Shown here piece by piece: positions 1 to 13,307 of a stretch of 64,000 nucleotides of DNA. The first letter of the stretch is position 1. Each line of letters starts with the position of its first letter. Under the pieces are notes generated by a model. It did no database searches. It was not told the origin of the DNA and saw only the letters and a program-made list of their open reading frames with translations. Made by a program: the position numbers and the translations under genes. The stretch is from Paraphysoderma sedebokerense (Eukaryota > Blastocladiomycota > Physodermatomycetes > Physodermatales > Physodermataceae): the NCBI GenBank assembly GCA_025602915.1, contig JAHLJZ010000021.1:124001-188000 (forward strand), written 5' to 3'.

Positions 1-1487
1 TTACTTTTTCTTCTTGAAATCGAGTTATTGGCTACGTGACAGGTTGTTAGATGAGAAAAGGAAACTTTTCGACTGGGATAAGGAAAGGGTGGTGATAAGC
101 AAGTTGAAGAAAAATTTCTATATGCGTGAGTATATTAACATTATATATTCATTCTGATGCTTCGCTAACGGTCATCGTTGTAGCTTCTCTTGAATACCAA
201 AAATCGTACGAAAAAGTTGTAGCATTGAATGAATTGAATCTCGAATTCCAATTTGGAGAAACAACGGTCTTACTTGGCCACAATGGTACGCTTTTCCGTC
301 ATATCATTGTCATATTATCAGGACTAGGGGTTCTGATCAAAAGTTTTTAGGTGCTGGTAAATCTACACTTCTTTCCATTTTGAGCGGAACCAAGAGACCG
401 AATTCGGGATCTATTCACTTCGGCAACCTTTCGATTTCAAATCCATTTGAATTTCGAATAATTCACGAAAACACCGGTTTCTGTCCACAACATTCGGCAT
501 TATATTCGAACTTGACTGTTATTGAACATTTGAAATTGTTTTCTGCATTACGTGGCGTTTCCGTGAAGCCAAATAAAAGTGGAATTGAGGTTGAGTGTAA
601 TAATCCGGAGGAGTACTGGCTGATGCATTACCTCCGAGAATTATTATTCTTGGTCGAGCTAAGTTCAAAAGAAGATGAGCTGGTGAAAAATCTGTCAGGA
701 GGAATGAAGAGAAAATTAAGTTTGGCGATTTCATTAATCGGTGATCCTAAGATACTGATATTGGATGAGGTAATTTTTGAATATTCACTTTGACGCGCAG
801 GAAGTTGTCATGTTAATACTCGACGTAGGTTACCGCTGGGATGGACATCATGGCCCGTCGTAAAATGTGGTCACTCCTGGACTCCATGAAAACATCTCGT
901 CTTATTCTATTGTCAACACACGACATGGAAGAAGCTTCAATATTAGGTGATAAGATTGCCATTTTATCTCGAGGGCGAACGGTAAAAGTGGGAGAAGTTG
1001 GTGCATTGAAAATGGAAGTCGGGGGCGGTATCAAAATAGCGATTGAGAAATGCCGCTCAAATGAAAAGGTTTTAGACGTAGATATGTTACAGGGTCGCTT
1101 AAATGATACGTTAGGAGGTATGTGGTGATTTTGAAACCTTGTCATTATCACCGGCTGACACAATATTTGTCTCAGAAACATCCATTGATGTCGATACCAC
1201 GTCGCGAGTTGTGTTTTCTCTTCCGAGATTCCAGTCAAGCGATCGCTTAACTTTAGCACAGTTATTGGACGACTTTGCAACATCAAAGGAAGAGTTAGGA
1301 ATCGCCAAAGTCAGCACAATGATGCCAACATTGGAAGAGGTAATTCCTTCTCGCGTTACATGTGAGTGATCTCTCAATCATTAATAGTATAATCCCTATA
1401 TTTTAGGCGTTCTTGCATTTTTCTAATGAGCATGTCCATGACGAGGATGAAGAAGATGTAGATCTAAAAGAGAAACCAGAGGCATAA
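1..1487 (+). CDS. ABC transporter subfamily A, C-terminal part (5' partial)
   Basis: This is the 3' end of an ABCA-type transporter, a membrane pump or lipid floppase of which only the last nucleotide-binding domain is in the window. The reading frame is open from base 1 and continues over about five introns. Walker A is split by an intron: LGHNG ends near 286 and GAGKSTLL resumes near 353. The Q-loop reads FCPQH, the ABC signature is LSGGMKRKLS (the ABCA form), Walker B is ILILDE, and the switch histidine is in LLSTHDMEEAS. The C-terminal tail has the ABCA regulatory-domain form and ends with an acidic stretch before TAA at 1485-1487. At the Walker B/D-loop junction the usual DEPT reads DEVT, because the 5' base of the next exon gives valine. 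It is more like full-length ABCA C-terminal domains than the three half-transporters further on. Transport direction and substrate cannot be told. Confidence 0.85.
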
Positions 1488-4527
<3,040 letters not shown>

Positions 4528-5145
4528 GCAATTATATAGTTGATCCTTTTCTGCCGAAATTATGGTAAAATAAGCATGTCAGAGTGGACAAAAGTATAAT
4601 TTGCTTTGGGTATTGTTGAAAAGCTGTTAACAGCTTTAGATTTTGAGTGTATAGTATACAGAAATTGTGGTTGACAGCTGTCAGATAATGCAATGTTGTT
4701 CGTGTTTGCACTTCGTTCTTGTCATTTAATGTATCTTTAGTAATTGTTTGCGATATACTTTTGTTGTCAGAACTGTTAATGACGTAAATTCTGAAATACA
4801 GTATAAGTGAACCTTCATTCATTAATTCACTTGCATAGTAGGAAGGGGAAATTGTGCAACGAAAAAAGTAGTTGCACAAATGTAGGTAATTACGTCTTGT
4901 GCAATCATTTATAAAGGCAAATGATTTATTACAAATGACAAAACTTATCCGAACAGTCTATAGTTACTCAGTTACAAAGACAACAGTTACATGTAATTTT
5001 AGTTTAGCACTGATCCATCTAAGCAGCTTCATTGGTTGTTGTCGTTCCCTCAATACAAAATTCAAAAGTGGAAAGCAACGATCCGGGGGAAATGACTTGG
5101 TTACAAATAATATAGGATATAGTAATTAATTGAGCATGATTTGAA
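4528..5145. other. Convergent intergenic region, no gene seen
   Basis: This 618 bp stretch lies between the stop codons of ABCE1 (+) and the inverse-BAR gene (-). It is AT-rich, with short broken ORFs on both strands and no recognisable domain, so it most likely holds the two 3' UTRs and polyadenylation signals. Confidence 0.5.
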
Positions 5146-6212
5146 TTATTGACTATTGCGACGGCCTGCGGTGAAGTTGGACAGAGATCTAGAGGCCGCA
5201 GGTGAGAATGATGCTGACTGAATGGCAAGTTGCTGTTTGAATAGATAGGGCGTAGGTTAACCGGTCAATACAAATATACATGGCCACGGATTTTGTTTCC
5301 ACCTTAAGAAGAAAGAATAGCCAAACTAACCTTTAGTCCCTCGCCTACGTTCATATACCCTTCTACCTGATTCGTTACGGCATGTTCACATTTATCGAAT
5401 ACAAATCCCAACCTCTTCTCCGCAATATCGTCACCACAGGCGACGTTATTCAATTCCAGTCGTTTAATTTCTTGAGCCAAATTATTCAAATGCGCTATCG
5501 TCTGTTGAAAACCGACAAGATCTCGATTTTTATTCTTTCGCTGTTTTTGTGATTTCTGTTCGGTAGCTTTAAGTTCCTTGGAAAGAGTAGTGAGCTTTTG
5601 TTCGTTTTCTCGTTGGACCGACTAATAAGTGATATATGAAGTGTGAATATTATAATTAAATCGAATAATATTAGAATAATATAGAATTGTTAATAAATAA
5701 TATTCCTTGTGAAGATGGTTATTAGGGGAAATAAACCATACCAATGCTGCTACATTGACCTGCTCCAAATCCTTCAGCAAAGGAGTTTCGAGTTCCCTCC
5801 AAACAGCATCACCCAAATTTTGGTGGGTAGAGCCAAGTAATTTACAGACGTCGACGAAGTAAGACATATTGGCATACTGTTCTTGCGGTATAGCTGAAGT
5901 GATAAAGTACAAAAAGAGAGCGGAAAAGAAAGCTTTTATCAATGAATTGTCATTGGGGTCGCAAGGCCAACTTCATAAATTACCTTGCTCGGATGTTCGA
6001 CAGTGACGAATACTATTTAGAACCCTAGAGAGAGTATTGGCCGTCTGACTGACAAGATGTAAAGAGTGTCTTAGATCTCTTGAGGCTTTGACCAAGTCCG
6101 AGTATTGAATGAGATTCATAGTCTGAATATCGGGATCAGTGGAGGCAGCAACGGGGACAGGGATATCATGTTGGTCGTATATGCTTGGGGGAGTATTTTG
6201 ACGCTTGATCAT
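5146..6212 (-). CDS. Inverse-BAR (IMD) domain protein, Ivy1-like
   Basis: Probably a peripheral membrane protein that binds and bends phosphoinositide membranes through an inverse-BAR helical bundle. Four exons read on the minus strand: ATG at 6212 to about 5985; an exon with IPQEQYANMSYFVDVCK...ETPLLKDLEQVN; an exon with a long charged helix (LTTLSKELKATEQKSQKQRK) running to GEGLK; and a last exon of 29 codons after an intron of about 95 nt, ending TAGRRNSQ and a stop at 5146-5148. The pattern of a helix with HQNLGDAVWRELETPLLKDL followed by a Lys/Glu/Gln helix resembles fungal IMD/Ivy1 proteins. A mostly hydrophilic N-terminus of about 30 residues precedes it. No SH3 or PX domain is seen. 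It could be another BAR subfamily. Confidence 0.6.
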
Positions 6213-6833
6213 TGTGCAGGAGTACTACGGTGGCAAAGACAGTGAAATCAATTTGAGGACAGAGGATAGATAGCAAGAGTTCCGTAATCTATAAAGTATA
6301 TGTATGGGGTGCGCTCAAGCGGAATGGCCGATGGGCAGAAAAGAAGGGGAATTGAGCTCAGACTGGGTGCGAGCTTTGTGCGCAGTTTGATGTTCGCGTG
6401 GAATTATTTTTACGCTTTTAAAGCGGGGGAGCGACCAAAGTGTCAAGACAGACCTCGTCATGATGAGCTACTCCTATGCCTCTGGCGCTGCGTATATACA
6501 GTTTTGTCTTGTGATTGTGCGGCAATGTATTGGATTTTTATGTGACCCGACTTTCCTTGTTCCTTGGGGGCACTGTGATTGAAAATGTGCGATGCGGCAA
6601 AGGGGGGGGCATACCATGACATAAAATTATTCTTGAATAAATATCTTGCTAAGCTTTTTAGATCTAAATAGTAAAGTCTAACTCCTTTTTGTGTTTATTA
6701 AAATTGCGTGAAAAAGTCCCAGGTCACCAACAGACGAGGGAACTGTGCAAGTTTATACCAGCGAGTCTCCAATCGTCAGGCGACACCACATCATCGTACA
6801 ATTTACACAACTGCAAATAGCTCATACCCAAGA
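6213..6833. promoter_or_regulatory. Divergent promoter region between the inverse-BAR gene and YIPF6
   Basis: These 621 bp separate two head-to-head start codons. The stretch contains a run of eight G near 6602-6609 and AT-rich DNA near 6630-6700, but no domain-bearing ORF. It must hold both promoters if the start codons are right. Confidence 0.5.
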
Positions 6834-8069
6834 ATGTCGAATCATGCTAAATTTACGCCCTTACCTGACGACGAACCAGAAACCTTTGAACCTGCTCCCC
6901 CCACATTAAACCCACACGCTCGGGTTGAATCCGGCGGTGTTGATTTATCGACCCAGTCGTCAGCTTCTACCAGCCAGCCTCCAGCATACCAAACATATGA
7001 TCGAAATAGTACTAGCTCACCCATTTCCGGGAATATTGGCAGCGGAAGAAGTGCCAGCCCTACTAGGAGGCCATTTGTAGGAGATACATTGGATGAACCA
7101 GTCAGCGTGACAATTGTATGTACTTGCTGATGTTAATTGTATACGGGACTCGTGCTCCTGGGGCAATTATTTGGAATTATGGGAAGCATCATCTGTTTAT
7201 GCTAATAATATTGCATTTACCTCTCTTAAAACCGTCAAATATTTGAACACGCAGCTTCGAGATTTGACAGCGATATGGGCCAAACTGAAACGAGTATTCT
7301 TCCCTCAAGGCAGCAAGGATATACTGAAGGATTGTATGTAGTACTAGTTATATCCTGTGTCGACGAATCTTGATCGATTGATCCGAATTTGACGTCATAT
7401 CTCTCTTAGGGGATCTATGGGGACCGTTATTACTTTGCTTAGCGTTATCAATGTGAGTTCCCCTCTTGATAACCGATTTCGTCCTCAGGTTGTATGTTAA
7501 TGATTAACTTTGCTTAATGTGTAGCATCCTATCTGTCACTGCACCAGAAGGACAACCTGCTCTGGTATTCACGACTATATTCGTTATTGTGTGGTGTGGT
7601 GCGGGAATGGTGACTGTCAATTCGAAGCTTCTCGGGGGAAAATTGTTTGTCTCATTCACTTTCATTGCCATTTTTGAGTTGAAGACGAAACTTTGGATTT
7701 AATTATTTGCCATCATTTTAGGTCATTTTTCCAAAGCGTCTGTGTCTTAGGATACTGCATATTCCCTCTGGTCATCGCCGCTACAATTTCTCTATTCATA
7801 AAGTTCATTATCGTCCGAACGATATTTGTCTTGGTAGCATTTTTCTGGTCAACTTATGGTTCGTTTCAGATCTCTCTGAGCTCGTTCGTTCTCCTCGGAG
7901 TTCAATATGAATCTGACTGGTGTTCGCCGTTTACCTCCCTACAATAGCTTCAGTAGGCTTTTTGTCAGATGTCCGACTGGAGAAACGAAGACTTTTAGCG
8001 ATGTATCCCGTTTGCTTGTTCTACTTCATTATTGGATGGATGATATTGATTTCGAAACCCGTCGTTTAG
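6834..8069 (+). CDS. YIPF6: YIPF6 / Yip1-family Golgi membrane protein
   Basis: Polytopic Yip1-domain protein of the early secretory pathway and Golgi. The cytosolic N-terminus of about 95 residues is Ser/Pro-rich (MSNHAKFTPLPDD). The core follows the YIPF6 pattern closely: LRDLTAIW, KRVFFPQGS, WDLWGPLLLCLALS, VIVWCGAG, NSKLLGG, SFFQSVCVLGYCIFPL and, at the end, LAMYPVCLFYFIIGWMI. Five hydrophobic segments are present. There are six exons, and the joins restore the family motifs: WDLWGP spans an intron near 7335-7410, and KLSFFQ spans one near 7643-7722. The last intron starts with the unusual donor GTTCGT near 7860. The ATG at 6834 is preferred to 6708 because upstream codons show no conserved character. 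The stop is TAG at 8067-8069. Confidence 0.92.
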
Positions 8070-8630
8070 TTCTTGCCTACTGATCTGATCGTTAATGGAA
8101 GGTAGCATGCTAGACTTATGGGTCTGAGACAACCGCAAGACATTTCGATTGGAAGACAATATATCGGTAAAAATCATGATAATGTTGCCGGGTAATTGTT
8201 TCGAATCTTTGAATAACATGGCGTTTGGTGCGATATATTCTATTTAAAAGCCAAGTGCTATGTTTGTTTGTAAATGCGGCCGAAAATATATTCACAATTC
8301 ATTGAATGATGCAGAAACAATCCGAAGGACCGTCTGCGTTTCAAAGAAGTGATTTTCTGATCACAACGGTTATTCTTATCGGTCGCCGTTAATTATACTC
8401 GCACTCTTTCTTGCACCTCAACATACAATGGGCCAAGCGTGCTGGGTCAGAACATAAATTAAACGGTGTGTTCCGAACCATGCTGGCATCTTCGCCTCTC
8501 TTTTATGACCACCCAAAATTCCAATCGACGCGTCCCCACTCCTCCCGAGTCTGGCGACTGAATTGTACATGTAGATAATACAGAATCCTTCTCCGTGACT
8601 ACTGATCCTCCGATCAAACGAACAATTGGC

Positions 8631-8670
8631 TTCCCGTGCATTTCTGTTTGCCTCCCGTGTATTTCTGTAT
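8631..8670. repeat. Two-copy imperfect direct repeat, period 21
   Basis: Two adjacent copies of a 19-base sequence, ttcccgtgcatttctgttt at 8631-8649 and ctcccgtgtatttctgtat at 8652-8670, differ at three positions. It lies in intergenic DNA and its role is unknown. Confidence 0.7.
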
Positions 8671-8991
8671 CCTTATTCGCCTCTGGATTGTCAGGCTCTA
8701 CCACTTCCACCTAATATACCGTTAGCCTGACTGTGTCATGCTATCGAATGATGGGCTTGAAAAGTGGAAAATTGTGAACCGTTTCAATCACAGGGAATCG
8801 CAGACACGGCGAACTCCACCATCAGTTCATTGCGCCGAGAATGTGAATACCCATTACAATACAATGTCTGAAATTTTTTCTGTTTTTCCCTGCTCCCATG
8901 TTGACTTTTAGCCATATTCGGTTCCACTCCATGATTCGTCGTTGCAAAACCGCGCAGGCATTATTTGGTTTTTAGTCTTGGCCAAAAATTG

Positions 8992-8998
8992 TATAAAT
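8992..8998 (+). promoter_or_regulatory. TATA-like box of the DUF4360 gene
   Basis: The sequence TATAAAT lies 61 bases upstream of the ATG at 9060, at a sensible distance for a short 5' UTR. Only the sequence and position support this. Confidence 0.5.
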
Positions 8999-9059
8999 AC
9001 CGCTTATACTCGGTAGGCTTCTGCATTCAGAAATCTTTTTCATTCGAAATAATCCAAAC

Positions 9060-10043
9060 ATGTCTCAATTCGTCAAGCTTGCTCTTCTTTGCGTCGTTCT
9101 CTGTGGTGTTGCAGATGCCGCTTCAGTTGGTAGGAATGCTTACATATGACTGGTAATTACTCCAACAGATCGTACTAATCCGTTTCATACAGCCACTCTC
9201 CCTAATCCTAATGAAGTTTACTTGGAAGAGGTGACTTATGGTTAGTTCCATTCTTTGCTGATCCACTGGTTTTTTCGAGGTATTAACATTCATATTACAT
9301 TAGCCGGTAGCGGTTGTCCTAAAGATACTGCTAGAGCTAGCTTTAATGATGAGCGTACAGCAGTCACTGTTCTTTTTGATCAATACGTTGCCTCCGCTGG
9401 GTATGTAGTTATTCGCGTTTTCATCTTTAAAGCCTCCAAAGGACGGTTTATCTAATTTTCCAACAACAGTCCTGGAATTCCAATGTCCGAAAACCGTAAG
9501 AACTGTCAACTTAATGTTAAAGTTCATATTCCAAGAGGTTATCAGGTTAGTTCTAAGTTCTAAGAATGTAATCATGCAGTACGGCGAATTTCTGCTCACT
9601 TTTCCTTCTGTGCCATATTTTAAACCTTGTATAGTACTCTGTCGCCACTGTCGATTATCGTGGTTTCGTCCAATTAGATCCTACGGTCACCGCTTTACAA
9701 CGTTCAGCCTACTATTTCGCAGGAGAATTGAGAGAAGCTGTTAAACAAGCTCCTTTTTACGGTCCCGTCGAAAAGGACTACGTCTTCAGAGATACCTTTG
9801 ACTTCCAATCCATGGTTTGGAGTTCATGTACCGAAAGCACAACTATGAACAGTACGTTATCTTGTTATCGTTCCATTTGAGATTGCAGCATTATTCGTTC
9901 TTTTTACTAATATCTCTTGTGCAGTCAACTCCCAAATCCGTATTGACAACAGCAGAGATCGCAAAAAGTCTGGCACGATGACTACCGATTCTATTGACGG
10001 CAAGGTCAAACAAATTCTCGGTATCACCTGGAGAAAATGTTAA
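9060..10043 (+). CDS. Secreted DUF4360-family protein
   Basis: Small secreted protein of the DUF4360 family, known from fungi and some bacteria but with no established function. Residues 1-21 (MSQFVKLALLCVVLCGVADA) form a clear signal peptide. The mature part carries the family landmarks: GSGCPKDTA, AVTVLFDQYVASAGPG, RKNCQLNVKVHIPRGYQ, VDYRGFVQLD, YYFAGE, MVWSSC, NINSQIRI and a C-terminal ITWRKC. The cysteines probably form the usual disulphides. There are six exons; joins such as ADAASV/ATLPN and YA/GSGCP are supported by frame and family. The stop is TAA at 10041-10043. All landmarks are intact, so it appears functional. Confidence 0.9.
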
Positions 10044-11075
10044 GATCGGTTATGTCACGGGTTGACATCTCAACTTTCAGTTTTTAGAAGTGCCATTAGC
10101 GATAGATGCAAATGCAGAATTGTCTCAACTTCTAGAATATTATTATCAATAAATAGACTCTTAATTGAATAATTTGTGGGCATGGCCATGAAACTGTTGG
10201 ACAGCACCAATTTCCATACGTTATGGATGCTTTTGGTTATCATTTGCTTGCAAATTTTTTCTTGACCTTCTTCTGCTTTGTCCCGCATTCATTCTCAGAT
10301 TGTTTTATAAAATTATTGTAAATGCAAACTAGCGCTTCGTCCAAGAAAAAAAACTGAAGGAAAATGAAAAGTTTGAACCTTCATTGAACTAAATGTCGAC
10401 AGTGCTAAAATATCGTGGTGCGGTTCGGTGCGGTTTGGTGTTGTTCTACATCAGATTACATGGATCCGCCAGCATGGTGATCGCGCTAGGCAGCTTGAAT
10501 ACTGCTTGCATGAAAGCTGAGACTGCAACGCCAAATTAAACCTGCAGATCACAGACTAAACCGTAAAGATGGTTTTGACTGTTCTGAAAAGTTTGCAGAC
10601 CGTATCACTTTTGACAAGTTGATAGCGGAAGTGGAACTCAAAAAATTAATATATTAATTAGATGATTTTTGAGATGAACTCTTGGCAAATGTAGTTCGCT
10701 ACACTTTAGTGGATTGGATTCGCTGGCTAGTAATCATCACACCGGATCACAATTTTCTAAAGAATCATCGTTACAGAAATCACATAATTTCTGGAAAATT
10801 AACTTTTACGCAGATTATAGGTGTCCTCTGACTTCGTTCCTCAAGTGACAATTGTCCGGCCATCCATAAGAGCTATCAGTAACGTAATTCGTATACGTTG
10901 CTACATCGGGCGCAATGTAATATGAATGAAGAATTCTTTGCAACTAAGCACTTTCGCACTTGGAAGCGGTTTTCTTTTTCATCTTTCTTTCGAATCAATT
11001 TATACAATTCCGATTCTGCTGCGGCCTGCCCTGAGTGGAACTGTGGATTGATTCAGCCACGTCGCGAACAAAGGA
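10044..11075. other. Long intergenic region, no supported gene
   Basis: 1,032 bp between the DUF4360 gene and the Pil1-like gene. It holds a short tandem-like stretch near 10423-10441 (copies of gtgcggtt) and only short ORFs without domains. It presumably contains the DUF4360 3' UTR and the promoter of the next gene. I see nothing else in it. Confidence 0.45.
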
Positions 11076-13044
11076 ATGCTATCGCTTACTGATTCACGGA
11101 TAAAAGCCAAATTCCATCCCAAAGAACATGCCAGAGTGAGTCTGCCATTCTCTTATCCACTCATTAGTATGCAGAATATCCGCCGTACCGTCAACAGTAT
11201 CATTGAGGATGATTCTGCTCTCGCAACCTACATTCAAGAGGAAAAGGATGTGTCAGCATCTATCTTGCACTATGTAAGAGAATGCGGCCATGCAAGACGA
11301 TTTTTGGCTTTGTGGGGCAAAAAGCAAGAAGCATCGGTGCAGGTTTGTTGGCTTTTAATACTTATCATTTGTACCTTCCTGAAATAGTATTGTCTTGAAT
11401 ACAAGAATTAATATGCCCGTCGATACTTAGGACATGACAGAGAACTTTACCCTGTTGAATATGAAGTTGGATGATGCTTTCCAGGGTTATGCTGGTTTGT
11501 AGGGAGTGTCTAATACCCTTTTCTCGGTCAATTTTTAACGAGAGTTCTTTTGCATAGACTCCAATGAATCTTATCGCCGATATTTCAAAACCCTCAAATC
11601 CAAGAATGACAGTCTTAATCAGAAGAGTAAACACATGAATTCTTTAAAGTCCGAGCTGGCAAAACTGACGAAGCATTCATCGTCTTCAACGACAACAAGT
11701 GCAGCCGCTGCTGCTCAGACCAGGATGCAAGAAGTCAAGAAAACTCTAAGTCAGGTGGAGACCGAAGTCATTAAGTTGGAGAATGAATTTAATGAATGGA
11801 AATTGAAAGAATTGAAGATCACTATGAAGGAGAAGTGCAAATCCCTAGAAGCTTTGGGGATGGCGCTGCAGACCGTTGGAAAGTACGGTGGCATGATAGT
11901 AGACGAGATGAAAGACGAAATTGCAGAGAAAGGTCTGTAACCGCTTTTTCCGCAGTTGATTTAGCTCCATATTCAATTTTTTTCGTTATTAGATCAAGTC
12001 TCTGGAAATACCAAACAGATTATTCAGAAGGCGTTCGTGGCGTTAGATAATATTCGTTCGGACAAGGGGAATTTAGCAAATGATTTGCAGGAGCCAGCAA
12101 CCAGTTTATCGGTTCCCTATTCCCATTTCTCATCGTCATCATCATCCCCAATAGCTCCATTATCTCCAATTTCTGAATATGCGTCTCAGTACTCCAGCTC
12201 GCAAATTTCCCCTAGCCCGAACCAGTCAGTTCATTCTGTACATTCTGACGCCTTATATCAATCCATGGAAAATTTGCAATTGAGCGATCAAAACCCCAAC
12301 GCAAATGTCAGCGAATTAGCTGGGTACAGGCGACCTGTGTTTGTTTTCCCTGATGGATCATCTACGAATAACTTATCATCGTCACCAAGTTCATCCGCAC
12401 CGTTGCATTCAATTCCGTTATCGTCTTCACCACATGCATATACCGACGCTCATTCAGCCGCTCCGTATATTCAAGTATTTGACGATAACTCGAGCCAATT
12501 TTCCAACATATCAAATCAATCTGGCACTGTTTCTATAAATTCCGGTTCTTCACAGCCGTCGTATCAACAGCAACAACCGCAATTAGGTCAGTCGTCCTCT
12601 GTTTCATCAATGTTTTCGCAAGTTCCATTGCACTCGGTGGAACGGCCACTCCCAATCCCGCCTTCGCCGTCACAATCCGCCGTTAAGAATTCCGGGGTAG
12701 CTTCGCCAAGTCCAGGTTCACAGTTTCCACCTCGGTATACTGCACCTAGTCATGCTATGCCCATGCCACACAACTCCACTTCTCCGTACTCAAAAGTATC
12801 AAATCTTTCGCAATCACCTAATTCCAGTTACAACCAATCTCAGCTTCCGTTTTTAACGGTCGGGGTTTCTTCACCTTCAACTGCATCTTCTCAATACGGG
12901 TCAAATACAGCGCCAATGTACGTCAATCCTGCGGATTTGTTTCCGGCGGCACCCTCGTCCTTGAGTGCTAATTATAAAAAAGATCAATCTCAGCCGATTC
13001 AGCCGGGCTCGATGAAGATGCCCGACGCAAAATGGTATTATTAG
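11076..13044 (+). CDS. Pil1/Lsp1-like BAR protein with a long Ser/Pro/Gln-rich tail
   Basis: Probable membrane-sculpting protein of the eisosome (Pil1/Lsp1) BAR type, acting at the inner face of the plasma membrane. Four exons join well: 11076 to about 11342; a short exon DMTENFTLLNMKLDDAFQGY; an exon starting with SNESYRRYFKTLKSKN; and the final exon from DQVSGNTKQIIQKAF. Pil1-like points are a helix ending in RRFLALWGKK, matching the family's LSIWG position, a YR...K helix, and a third helix with KSLEALGMALQTVGKYGGMIVDE. A Thr/Ser/Ala linker interrupts the BAR region. The last 320 residues are low-complexity Ser/Pro/Gln/Asn and probably disordered. The start may instead be the in-frame ATG at 11171, as residues before it are not conserved. 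Another BAR family is possible; a BAR-type protein is fairly sure, Pil1 less so. Confidence 0.6.
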
Positions 13045-13307
13045 TTTGGAAAGTGACGACTTCTCAGAAAATGTTTTCGGTCGGATGGCATATTGTAATA
13101 TTGTGAAAGGGTTTTTTTATTAATATGTCGAGATAGATGGTATTCATCGATAAAATTTATTTATTGGATAATAATTGCTATACAGAATTCGAGTGAAAAG
13201 CAGCGACCACACATCGACTGCCTATTGCCTGACAAAATTCCCTTCACTAATTGTCGACCCTAACGTTACAGATGGTGTGTAGAATGCATTGCACTTTTTG
13301 AAAGGTA

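Larger units (their letters stand above)
8070..9059. other. Long intergenic region, no supported gene
   Basis: 990 bp between YIPF6 and the DUF4360 gene. One minus-strand open stretch at 8459-8710 has no recognisable domain; it spans the imperfect repeat at 8631-8670 and I do not call it. The right end holds the TATA-like box of the DUF4360 gene. Confidence 0.45.

Noticed and set aside
8459-8710. Minus-strand open frame of 83 codons
   Set aside because: No domain and no sign of conservation; part of it comes from the period-21 repeat at 8631-8670.
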